Assembly: GCF_000826085.1 (NCBI RefSeq)
Contig: NZ_CCYM01000002.1
Location: forward strand, 868,001 to 932,000
Direction of reading: 5' to 3'
Length of the DNA stretch: 64,000 nucleotides
DNA from: Nigerium massiliense
GTDB taxonomy: Bacteria; Actinomycetota; Actinomycetes; Propionibacteriales; Propionibacteriaceae
Part shown: positions 34,465 to 41,880 of the stretch, piece by piece
Layout of the letters: each line of letters opens with the position of its first letter
Position numbering within the stretch: position 1 is the first letter of the stretch
The notes under the pieces: model-generated
The model's database searches: none
What the model saw: the letters and a program-made list of their open reading frames with translations, nothing else
What the model was told of the DNA's origin: nothing
Translations under genes and position numbers: made by a program

Positions 34465-36552
34465 TCAGCCCTGGGGCGGCTGCTCGGGCGCCGGCGGCGT
34501 CACAGGGACGTCCCAGTGCGCGACGGCCAGGTCGGCCACGAGCGCGGAGTCGAGCATGCCGACCGCCCGTTTGATTCCGCCGGAATCGATGCCCTCGACG
34601 CTCTCCAAAAGGGGCTTGCTCGGGGCGTCCACCGGCTGCTCGGCGACGTGGGACGCCACCCGCTCCAGCCGCGCGGTGAGCTCGTCGCTGAGCATGTCCT
34701 TGCGGCGGCCGCGCTTGCCGAGCTCGATGGCGAACGCCTCGTGCTCGTCGACGACGGCGGAGTCCTCGGTGAGCAGCATCATCCCGGTCGAGCGCAGGAC
34801 CTGGATGCCGCGCTCGTAGTCACCGCCGCCGAACTCGGAGATCGTCTCCCGCAGCAGGTTGTTGCGGTCGATCTTCGCCTGCTCGGCGAGCAGGATCAGG
34901 TGCGCGCCGAGCATGCGCTCCTTGCTGCGGGCGTGGGCGTCGGCGCGGAGGCGCAGCGACATGTCCTTCTCGGGGCTCGACATGGCGGTCGACTCGAGCA
35001 CTTCGCGGCCGCGGTCGTCCGGCCCCGCCAGGGTGTCACGCAGCGGCAGCGGCCGGATCATCAGCGTCGCGCAGAACACGACGGCGGTCGCGATCGGCAC
35101 GAGCAGATAGACGTGCTGCATGGCGTCGGCCAGCGACAGGCGCAGCACGTCCGCCAGCTCCGGCGGCAGCTTGGCCAACTCGCGCGCGTTGAGGACGGCG
35201 TTGGGGTTCAGCCCGCCCGGGGGGATCAGGCGGCGCGCCGCGTCCGTCATGTGCCGTTCGATCCCGGACGCCATCTGCGCCGTCATCATCGTGCCGGCGA
35301 CCGCGGTGCCCAGCGTGTTACCGATGTTGCGGAAGAACTGCAGCGAGGACGTCGCCGTGCCGAGGTCGCGCCGCCGGACCGCGTTCTGCACGGCCAACGT
35401 GTAGATCTGGAAGGCCATGCCGCAGCCGAAGCCGACAACGACGGTCGCGAGCACCACCTGGCCGTGCGTCGCGCCCAGGTGCAGCCGGGTCAGCAGCAGG
35501 GCGCCCACGAACTGGATCGCGGCGCCCGCGATCGCGAACTCCTTGTAGCGGCCCGTCCGCGTGGTCAGGTTGCCGACCATGACGCCCATGCCGAACACCG
35601 CGACGTTCATCGGGATGAGCACGAGGCCCGACTCGGTCGCGCTCATCCCCAGCACGCCCTGCACGTAGACGGGCGTGTAGACCAACACGGTCATCAGCGC
35701 GACGCTCATGAAGAACCCGGCGATCACCGACCAGCGGAAGATCGAGTTCCCGAACAGCCCGAACGGGATGATCGGCTCGGCGGCCTTCCGCTCGATCAGG
35801 AAGAAGACGACCAGCACGATCAAGCCGACCACGATCAACGTGATGACGAGCGGGTTGAGCCAGCCCTGCGTGCCGCCGAGCGAGATGCCGATGAGGAACG
35901 ACGTCAGGCCGATCGTCATCGTCGAGATGCCCGCGTAGTCGACCTTCGCGGGGATGTTCAGCTCGGGGATCCGCAGGTGCCGCACGATCATGTACAGGGC
36001 GACCAGGCCCACCGGCAGGTTGATGTAGAACAGCCAGCGCCAGCTCAGGGCGTCCGTGATCCAGCCGCCGATCAGCGGGCCGGCCACCTGGGAGGCGCCC
36101 ATCATCGCGCCCATCCAGCCCTGGTACTTGCCGCGCTGACGAGCGGGGATGATGTCGCCGATGATGATCTGGGACAGCGGCATCAAGATGCCCATGCCCA
36201 CGCCCTGGATGGCGCGGGACGTCACGAGCATCGGGAACGACTGCGCGGCGCCGGACAGGATCGAGCCGCCCACGAAGACCAGCAGGCCGATGATGTAGAA
36301 CCGGCGCCTGCCGAACATGTCGCTGAGCTTGCCGCTGATCGGCGTGACGATCGTGCTGACGAGCATGACGATCGTGGACAGCCACGAGTAGTACTCGACG
36401 CCGCCGAGGTCGGAGATGATGCGGGGGATCGCCGGGCTCACGATCGTCTGGCTGATCGACGAGGTGAACATGCCGATCATCAGGCCGAAGTAGATCCAAC
36501 GGATCTTCGCGAAGTCGAACTTCTCGGCAGGCGGGGGAGAGGTGGTCGTCAT
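34465..36552 (-). CDS. DHA2-family MFS drug-efflux transporter with C-terminal cytoplasmic extension
   Basis: 695 residues; about 510 form fourteen transmembrane helices. MFS motif A is SGKLSDMFGRRRFY, and the drug-antiporter motif C-like region is GASQVAGPLIGGWITD. The N-terminus (FDFAKIRWIYFGLMIGMFTS) matches EmrB/QacA-type exporters. The remaining roughly 180 residues are soluble, helical and unlike any transporter segment I know (MLGAHLILLAEQAKIDRNNL, LSDELTARLERVASHVAEQP). The extension may regulate the pump or bind a partner. Divergence from neighbours and a bidirectional hairpin behind it suggest its own transcript. Confidence 0.88.
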   Translation of the reverse strand: MTTTSPPPAEKFDFAKIRWIYFGLMIGMFTSSISQTIVSPAIPRIISDLGGVEYYSWLSTIVMLVSTIVTPISGKLSDMFGRRRFYIIGLLVFVGGSILSGAAQSFPMLVTSRAIQGVGMGILMPLSQIIIGDIIPARQRGKYQGWMGAMMGASQVAGPLIGGWITDALSWRWLFYINLPVGLVALYMIVRHLRIPELNIPAKVDYAGISTMTIGLTSFLIGISLGGTQGWLNPLVITLIVVGLIVLVVFFLIERKAAEPIIPFGLFGNSIFRWSVIAGFFMSVALMTVLVYTPVYVQGVLGMSATESGLVLIPMNVAVFGMGVMVGNLTTRTGRYKEFAIAGAAIQFVGALLLTRLHLGATHGQVVLATVVVGFGCGMAFQIYTLAVQNAVRRRDLGTATSSLQFFRNIGNTLGTAVAGTMMTAQMASGIERHMTDAARRLIPPGGLNPNAVLNARELAKLPPELADVLRLSLADAMQHVYLLVPIATAVVFCATLMIRPLPLRDTLAGPDDRGREVLESTAMSSPEKDMSLRLRADAHARSKERMLGAHLILLAEQAKIDRNNLLRETISEFGGGDYERGIQVLRSTGMMLLTEDSAVVDEHEAFAIELGKRGRRKDMLSDELTARLERVASHVAEQPVDAPSKPLLESVEGIDSGGIKRAVGMLDSALVADLAVAHWDVPVTPPAPEQPPQG

Positions 36553-36583
36553 AGGAGCCGCAGCCTACGGCCTGGACCCGTCG

Positions 36584-36608
36584 AAGCGCCCCGCCTGGCG
36601 GGGCGCTT
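36584..36608 (-). terminator. Terminator after the TrhA gene
   Basis: Perfect 12-bp arms (36584-36595 with 36597-36608, AAGCGCCCCGCC on the plus strand) with a minimal loop. It lies 22 bases after the TrhA stop on the minus strand, ahead of the efflux gene start. Confidence 0.75.
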
Positions 36609-36630
36609 TCCTCCAAGCCGACCGGACGCG

Positions 36631-37305
36631 TCAGCGGAACATCGCCAGGCAGATCGCCACGAAGTGGCAGGCGGCGGCGACCGCGGTGCAGGCGTGGAAG
36701 ATCTCGTGGTAGCCGAACCACGCCGGCGACGGATCGGGCCGCTTCAGGCCGTAGACGACCGCCCCGGCGGTGTAGACGAGGCCGCCGGCGATGATCAGCC
36801 AAACGACGGCCGGGCCGCCGGTCACCCAGAACTGGGGCAGCCAGAACGCCGCGCTCCAACCCATGACCACGTACAGCAGCGTGTAGAGAAGCCGCGGCGC
36901 GGACAGCCAGAACACCCGGAACAGCACGCCCAGCAGCGCGCACGACCAGACGAGGAGGAGCAGGACCCTCTGGTTGGGGCCGTCCAGGAGGTTCACCGCG
37001 AGCGGGGTGTAGGTGCCGGCGATGAAGACGAAGATGTTGGCGTGGTCGACGCGCCGAAGCGTCCCGGCGACCCGTCCGCTCCAGGAGCCGCGGTGGTACA
37101 CGGCGCTGTTGCCGAACAACGCCAGCGAGCTGAGGACGTAGACGGCGACGGCGACGCGCCCGCCCACGGTCGGGGTGAGGACCAGAAGCACGAGCCCCGC
37201 CAGCAACGCCAGCGGCGCCATGACCGTGTGGATCCAGCCCCGCCAGCGCGGCTTGCTCTCAGCCGCGTGTTCAGGTGCTGCCAGGGTTGGAGTCTTCGCG
37301 TTCAT
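36631..37305 (-). CDS. trhA: TrhA/hemolysin III family membrane protein
   Basis: 224 residues, seven transmembrane helices, PAQR-like fold. The conserved zinc-type residues are in ALFGNSAVYHRGSW (first His), RRVDHANIFVFIAGTYTPL (Asp-His), and the terminal WFGYHEIFHACTAVAAACHF (His-x3-His). Members tune membrane fluidity; the hemolysin name is historical. AAGGAGAACC precedes the ATG at 37305. The DUF2306 gene on the same strand ends 23 bases upstream, so they may be one operon. Confidence 0.9.
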   Translation of the reverse strand: MNAKTPTLAAPEHAAESKPRWRGWIHTVMAPLALLAGLVLLVLTPTVGGRVAVAVYVLSSLALFGNSAVYHRGSWSGRVAGTLRRVDHANIFVFIAGTYTPLAVNLLDGPNQRVLLLLVWSCALLGVLFRVFWLSAPRLLYTLLYVVMGWSAAFWLPQFWVTGGPAVVWLIIAGGLVYTAGAVVYGLKRPDPSPAWFGYHEIFHACTAVAAACHFVAICLAMFR

Positions 37306-37328
37306 CCGGTTCTCCTTGCGTGCAACCC

Positions 37329-37808
37329 TTACGCTACTCGCGCCGGCGCCCCCTTCCGCCGGCGACCGGCGACGAGGGACACCACGATCGTCACCAGCGC
37401 CGCCGACGTGGCGGCGATCAGGAGCGCCGCCAGCGCGAGTTCGCCGGGGCCGGTGACGGCGAGCCGGGCGATGGCGCGTTGGGGCGTTGGGGCGGCGAAC
37501 GCGAACGCGACCGCGGTGCCGATGTAGCTGCCGGTCATGTTCGCGCGGTGCGACCGGACGTTGCCCCGCCGGATGGCCACGATCCCGGCGGTCACGGAGG
37601 CGAGCGTGAAGAGGGCGAGCCCGTGCAGCCAGCTGAAACCGTGGGGGTGGATGGCGAAGGACGTGAGGCAGGTGACGAGCATCGCGGCGGCCCACGTGCG
37701 CCCGAGAAGGCGATGGGCGGCGTCGCGGCGGCGCCGCAGGAGCTGGACGATGCCGAGCGTGAGGACGAACGAGGCGGCGATGGCGTGGACGGCGATGAGC
37801 GGTTCCAT
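37329..37808 (-). CDS. DUF2306 membrane protein
   Basis: 159 residues with four transmembrane helices. The family pattern is HRLLGRTWAAAMLVTCLTSF, then HPHGFSWLHGLALFTLASV and RGNVRSHRANMTGSYIG; the conserved His residues suggest metal or haem coordination, but function is unknown. The ATG at 37808 is favoured over one at 37814 because TATCTT lies seven bases upstream. Divergent from a MerR gene, whose product likely controls it through the palindrome between them. Confidence 0.8.
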   Translation of the reverse strand: MEPLIAVHAIAASFVLTLGIVQLLRRRRDAAHRLLGRTWAAAMLVTCLTSFAIHPHGFSWLHGLALFTLASVTAGIVAIRRGNVRSHRANMTGSYIGTAVAFAFAAPTPQRAIARLAVTGPGELALAALLIAATSAALVTIVVSLVAGRRRKGAPARVA

Positions 37809-37822
37809 GACCATCAAGATAG

Positions 37823-37833
37823 GGATACTATCC
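37823..37833. promoter_or_regulatory. Palindrome between the DUF2306 and MerR genes
   Basis: GGATA-C-TATCC (37823-37833) is a perfect 5-bp inverted repeat just upstream of the DUF2306 -10 box (37816-37821). A second partial copy, CTATCC, lies at 37869-37874. Suggests a MerR operator controlling both directions; inference. Confidence 0.4.
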
Positions 37834-37891
37834 GATGGGTGCCAACGTAGATCCCGGGGCGCGACGCGCTATCCAATGACAGGAGGGGGCC

Positions 37892-38518
37892 ATGCGGCTG
37901 AAGGAACTGGCCGAGCGCAGCGGCACGTCGCAGGCGTCCATCAAGTACTACCTGCGCGAGCGGCTGTTGCCGCCGGGCCGGCGGATCAACGCGACGCTGG
38001 CCGAGTACGACGAATCCCATCTGATGCGGCTGCGGCTCATCGCGGCGCTGCGGCAGATCGTCGGGACGCCGATCGAGGAGATCCGGGCGCTCGTTGCCAT
38101 GCTGGACGCCCCACAGCCCGACCGCTACGAGACGCTCGGGCGCGCGCAGCTGGTCGCGCTCGGCCTGCCGGTGGGCGCGCAGGCGCCCGCGGCGTCCGAA
38201 CCGGACGTCGTCACAGACCTTCTGGAGGGGCGCGGCTGGACCCACGCGACCGAGGTGCGAGGTCTGCTGGCCGAGCAGGTGCGGGCGATGCTCGGCTGGG
38301 GGATCCCGGTGCCCCGGGAGCGGTTGGAAAGCTACGCGGACGCCACCGCCGTCCTCGCTCAGGAGGACATCGGCTACGTCGAGTCGGCGGGTTCGCTCGA
38401 CGAGGCGGTGCTGCGCGTCGCGGTCGGGACGTACACGTTCAACCAGCTCTTTCTGCGGACGCTGGCCGTCGCGCAGGCCGAGCGGGCGCGGGGACCGGCG
38501 GTCAGCGCGCCGGACTGA
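37892..38518 (+). CDS. MerR-family regulator
   Basis: 208 residues. The winged helix-turn-helix fills 1-70 (MRLKELAERSGTSQASIKYY, LPPGRRINATLAEYDESHLM), with the dimer helix after it. The C-terminal part (about 90-208) is helical and lacks cysteines or other metal ligands, so a small organic effector or a protein partner is more likely than metal. GGAGGGGG precedes the ATG. It overlaps the convergent ASCH gene by 17 bp. Confidence 0.9.
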   Translation: MRLKELAERSGTSQASIKYYLRERLLPPGRRINATLAEYDESHLMRLRLIAALRQIVGTPIEEIRALVAMLDAPQPDRYETLGRAQLVALGLPVGAQAPAASEPDVVTDLLEGRGWTHATEVRGLLAEQVRAMLGWGIPVPRERLESYADATAVLAQEDIGYVESAGSLDEAVLRVAVGTYTFNQLFLRTLAVAQAERARGPAVSAPD

Positions 38519-38966
38519 CCCCCGGTTCGGCGCCGGCCAGCACCGCGACGACCTCGAAGGTGATGCAGACCATCTCGGTGTCGTCGGTCAGGACGAAGCC
38601 GGGCCGGCGCAGGGCGGCCCGGACCTCGTCGGTCTCCCAGCAGGCGCGCTCCCGCTCGCGCCACTGCTCCAGGGACTCGGCGCCCATGCCCTCGCGTTGC
38701 GCGTGCGCCCACCCGATGTCGGCGAAGCGCCGGACCTCGACGGTCAGGTTCTCGGTCACCGCGACCGGGCGATCGTCGGAGTCGACGACGACCTCGCGGT
38801 CGCCCGGCTCGGGAAGGCGGATGCGATGGTCGGCGTAGTCGGACACGAGTCCCGTGCAACTCGTCCGGCGGCCCGCGAGGATGGCGTCCACCAACGCGTC
38901 CCTCAGCGGACCGGGCAGGCCATGCTCACCCGTGGGGAGGTGCCGCCACCACTCCAGGGATTTCAT
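38502..38966 (-). CDS. ASCH-domain protein
   Basis: 154 residues. ASCH domains are beta-barrel RNA-binding-like folds; some members hydrolyse N4-acetylcytidine. Family features are the start of the fold at GPLRDALVDAILAGRRTSCTGL, VTENLTVEVRRFADIGWAHA, then REGMGAESLEQWRERERACW and the final TEMVCITFEVV strand. TAGTGT lies six bases before the ATG. Alone on its strand between a MerR gene and the SCO1664-type gene. Confidence 0.85.
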   Translation of the reverse strand: MKSLEWWRHLPTGEHGLPGPLRDALVDAILAGRRTSCTGLVSDYADHRIRLPEPGDREVVVDSDDRPVAVTENLTVEVRRFADIGWAHAQREGMGAESLEQWRERERACWETDEVRAALRRPGFVLTDDTEMVCITFEVVAVLAGAEPGVSPAR

Positions 38967-39018
38967 AAGCGAACACTAACGGCTACGTCGACGTTCGCGA
39001 TTTCTCTCGCGATCTGGT

Positions 39019-39735
39019 TCACACCAGCGGCCAGGGATAGTGCCGGTTCGTCGTCGGGAGGGGGAGGAACGGCCGCTGCAGCAGGCGTCGGACGCGCCGC
39101 TTGAGCGCGACGACCTCGGCGTCGTCAAGGAGTTCCGCGACGGCGTCCGGGACGTCGGTGGCCAGGAACGCGATGTCGCCGAGCAGGGCGTCGTCGACCG
39201 GTTCGCCCCCGAAGTCCCAGATCACCGTGCGCAGCTTGGTCTCCGCGGCGAAACAGAGCCCGTGGTCGATCGCCCAGACGCGGCCATCGCCGTCGCGCAG
39301 GACGTGGCCGGCCTTGCGGTCGGCGTTGTTGACCACGATGTCGAACACCGCGAGCCGGCGCAGCGCGTCGTGGGTGTCCGGCTCGGTCTCCAGCAGCGTG
39401 AAGTAGTGCTGGCCGTCCGCCTCGACGAACCACTGCAGCGAGCCGACGCCCACGGGGGCGTCCTCGCGGACGATCGTCGGCGGCACCACCGACCAGCCGA
39501 TCTCCTCGCTCAGCAGGTAGGCGGCGCGCTCGCGGCGGTACAGGCCGGGCTCGAAGTCCCACAGCGGCGCCTCGCCCAGCAGCGGCTTGTAGATGCCCCA
39601 GCCGTAGTCGTCGCCGCGGGTGACGTCGACGACGAGCGTGGCGTTGGAGCTGTCCATGACGCGGCCGACGATCTGGAGTTCGCCCTCGGCGAGAAGCTGC
39701 TCGCGGCCCGCGGGGTCGGAGGGTGCGCTCGTCAC
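39019..39735 (-). CDS. SCO1664-family protein (PI3/4-kinase-like fold)
   Basis: 238 residues. A kinase-like core is visible: YGWGIYKPLLGEAPLWDF (Lys), FDIVVNNADRKAGHVL (catalytic-loop-like Asp-Arg-Lys-x-x-His) and VWAIDHGLCF (metal Asp). The family occurs in most actinobacteria with unknown substrate. The GTG start is ten bases after the stop of the phosphomutase-type gene on the same strand. In many actinobacteria a DUF3090 gene stands between these two; here it is absent. Confidence 0.85.
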   Translation of the reverse strand: MTSAPSDPAGREQLLAEGELQIVGRVMDSSNATLVVDVTRGDDYGWGIYKPLLGEAPLWDFEPGLYRRERAAYLLSEEIGWSVVPPTIVREDAPVGVGSLQWFVEADGQHYFTLLETEPDTHDALRRLAVFDIVVNNADRKAGHVLRDGDGRVWAIDHGLCFAAETKLRTVIWDFGGEPVDDALLGDIAFLATDVPDAVAELLDDAEVVALKRRVRRLLQRPFLPLPTTNRHYPWPLV

Positions 39736-39745
39736 GGCCGGCCCG

Positions 39746-40381
39746 TCAGGACGCCCGGAGGTCGACCAGGGACTCGGCGGTCGAGTTCGTCGTCAGCACC
39801 GCCGGGGCCTCGTTCGCCGGGAACGAGATCACCGACACCGACGCCGGGCTCACCACGATGCGCTGGAAGAGGTCGAGGTGGGTGCCCATCGCGTACGCCA
39901 GCGCGGCCTTGATGGGGTCGGCGTGGGAGAAGCACGCGACCACGCCGCCGAGGTGGGCCCGCCGCACGCGCTCGATCGCGCCGACGATGCGGTGCTGCAT
40001 CTCGGCGAAGCTCTCGCCGCCGGGGAACCGGAACGTCGAGGGGGCCCGCTGCACGGTGGTCCACTCGGGCAGCTTGCTCAGGGTGCTGAGCTCCGCGCCC
40101 GTCCAGTCGCCGAAGTCGCACTCGAGGAGTCCCGGCTCCTCGATAGGTTCCAGCTCGAACCTGGACGCCGTGGGCGCGCAGGTCTCCCGGGTGCGCTCCA
40201 GCGGCGAGGTGTAGAGGGCCTCGAGGGCGAGTCCGTCGAGGCGCTCGGCGACGCGCTCGGCCTGGCGTTCGCCCCGCTCGGACAGGTGCAGGCCAGGCGC
40301 GCGGCCGGGCAGCACCGTGCCGGTCGTGGGGGTCACGCCGTGCCGCACCAGCAGCACCAGCGTCGGTTTCGGGGTCGTCAT
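39746..40381 (-). CDS. Histidine phosphatase, MSMEG_4193 phosphomutase-type
   Basis: 211 residues, histidine phosphatase fold. The phospho-acceptor motif is LLVRHGVTP; LYTSPLERTRET supplies the second Arg, GLLECDFGDWTGAEL the acid, and ACFSHADPIKAALAY the second His. Members are paired with SCO1664-type proteins, as here. TAGGCT lies eight bases before the ATG. The substrate is unknown. Confidence 0.87.
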   Translation of the reverse strand: MTTPKPTLVLLVRHGVTPTTGTVLPGRAPGLHLSERGERQAERVAERLDGLALEALYTSPLERTRETCAPTASRFELEPIEEPGLLECDFGDWTGAELSTLSKLPEWTTVQRAPSTFRFPGGESFAEMQHRIVGAIERVRRAHLGGVVACFSHADPIKAALAYAMGTHLDLFQRIVVSPASVSVISFPANEAPAVLTTNSTAESLVDLRAS

Positions 40382-40458
40382 CGGTGCCGAGCCTACGCGC
40401 GGCTGTGTCGCGGGACACCCCCTGCCCGGACCCTTGCGCTGGAGGTTACCGTGACAGC

Positions 40459-41847
40459 GTGAGCGAACGTCCTCAGATCCGCACCCTTGGCGAGCTCCGC
40501 GCGTCGGGCTACGTGCATCGCCCGCTGCGCACCGAGATCCGCGAGAACCTGCTGGCCGCGCTCGGCCGCGGCGACAACCCCTGGCCCGGCCTGCACGGGC
40601 TCAGCCGCACGGTGCTGCCGCAGTTGGAGCGCGCCCTGATCGCCGGCCACGACGTCGTCCTGCTGGGCGAGCGCGGCCAGGGCAAGACGCGCCTGCTGCG
40701 CACCATGGTCGGCCTGCTGGACGAGTGGTCGCCGGCGATCGATGACTCCGAGTTGCACGAGGACCCGCTGGCCCCCATCACCGAGGCGCAGCGCGCCCGG
40801 GTCCTGCGCGAGGGCGACGACCTGCCGATCGCGTGGCGGCACCGAGACGAGCGCTACGCCGAGAAGCTCGCCACCCCCGACACCTCGGTGGCCGACCTCA
40901 TCGGCGACGTGGACCCCATGCGGGTGGCTGAGGGGCGCCGGCTGGGCGACCCCGAGACCATCCACTACGGTCTCATTCCCCGTAGCCACCGGGGCATCGT
41001 CGCGATCAACGAGCTGCCCGACCTCGCCGAGCGCATCCAGGTGGCGATGCTGAACGTGATGGAGGAGCGCGACATCCAGATCCGCGGCTACATGCTGCGG
41101 CTGCCGCTGGACGTCCTCGTCGTCGCGTCCGCCAACCCCGAGGACTACACGAACCGCGGCCGCATCATCACCCCGCTGAAGGACCGCTTCGGCGCTGAGA
41201 TCCGCACGCACTACCCGATCGAGCTGGCCGACGAGATCGCCGTCATCCGGCAGGAGGCCGACCTGGTCGCCGAGGTGCCCGAGCCGATCCTGGAGATCCT
41301 GGCCCGCTACACCCGCGAGCTGCGCGAATCGGACGCCGTCAACCAGCGCTCCGGCGTCTCCGCGCGCTTCTCCATCGCGGGCGCCGAGACCGTCGCCGCG
41401 TCCGCCCTGCACCGGGCGACCGTCCGCGGGGAGCAGGACGCCGTCGCCCGCGTCGTCGACCTGGAGACCGCCGTCGACGTGCTCGCCGGCAAGATCGAGT
41501 TCGAGTCGGGCGAGGAGGGCCGCGAGTACGAGATCCTCACCCACCTGCTGCGGGTGGCGACCGCCGAGACCGTCCGGACGCGGTTCCGAGGCATCGACCT
41601 CGGCCCCATCATCGCGGCGCTCGACGGCACGGTCACCATCACCACCGGCGAGCAGGTGACCGCCCGGGAGTTCCTCGAGGGCCTGCCGCCCACGCCCGAC
41701 TCGGACGTCTACGACCAGATCTGCGACCGCTTCGACGCCCGCAGCGACGGCGAGCGGGCCAGCGCGATCGAGCTCGCGCTGGAGGGACTGTTCCTGGCCC
41801 GCAAGATCGCCAAGGACTCCGACGACGGCGAGACGATCTACGGCTGA
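40459..41847 (+). CDS. AAA+ ATPase of the MoxR/magnesium-chelatase-like type
   Basis: 462 residues. Walker A is VLLGERGQGKTRLL (about 65-78) and the Walker B/sensor region is GIVAINELPDLAERIQVAMLN. LDVLVVASANPEDYTNRGRI is the sensor 1 block, and ITPLKDRFGAEIRTHYP follows. The C-terminal third is helical. MoxR-type ATPases act with vWA-domain partners in metal insertion or protein-complex assembly, and such a partner lies 33 bases downstream. The GTG at 40459 has TACCGT six bases upstream, so the message is likely leaderless. Confidence 0.88.
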   Translation: MSERPQIRTLGELRASGYVHRPLRTEIRENLLAALGRGDNPWPGLHGLSRTVLPQLERALIAGHDVVLLGERGQGKTRLLRTMVGLLDEWSPAIDDSELHEDPLAPITEAQRARVLREGDDLPIAWRHRDERYAEKLATPDTSVADLIGDVDPMRVAEGRRLGDPETIHYGLIPRSHRGIVAINELPDLAERIQVAMLNVMEERDIQIRGYMLRLPLDVLVVASANPEDYTNRGRIITPLKDRFGAEIRTHYPIELADEIAVIRQEADLVAEVPEPILEILARYTRELRESDAVNQRSGVSARFSIAGAETVAASALHRATVRGEQDAVARVVDLETAVDVLAGKIEFESGEEGREYEILTHLLRVATAETVRTRFRGIDLGPIIAALDGTVTITTGEQVTAREFLEGLPPTPDSDVYDQICDRFDARSDGERASAIELALEGLFLARKIAKDSDDGETIYG

Positions 41848-41880
41848 GCCCGTCGATCGCGGAAGGCACGGGAGGACGCC

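Noticed and set aside
34516..37527. Plus-strand frame of 1003 codons opposite the DHA2 and TrhA genes
   Set aside because: Composition rich in Asp, His, Arg and Gln, typical of an antisense frame; the opposite strand encodes recognisable membrane proteins.
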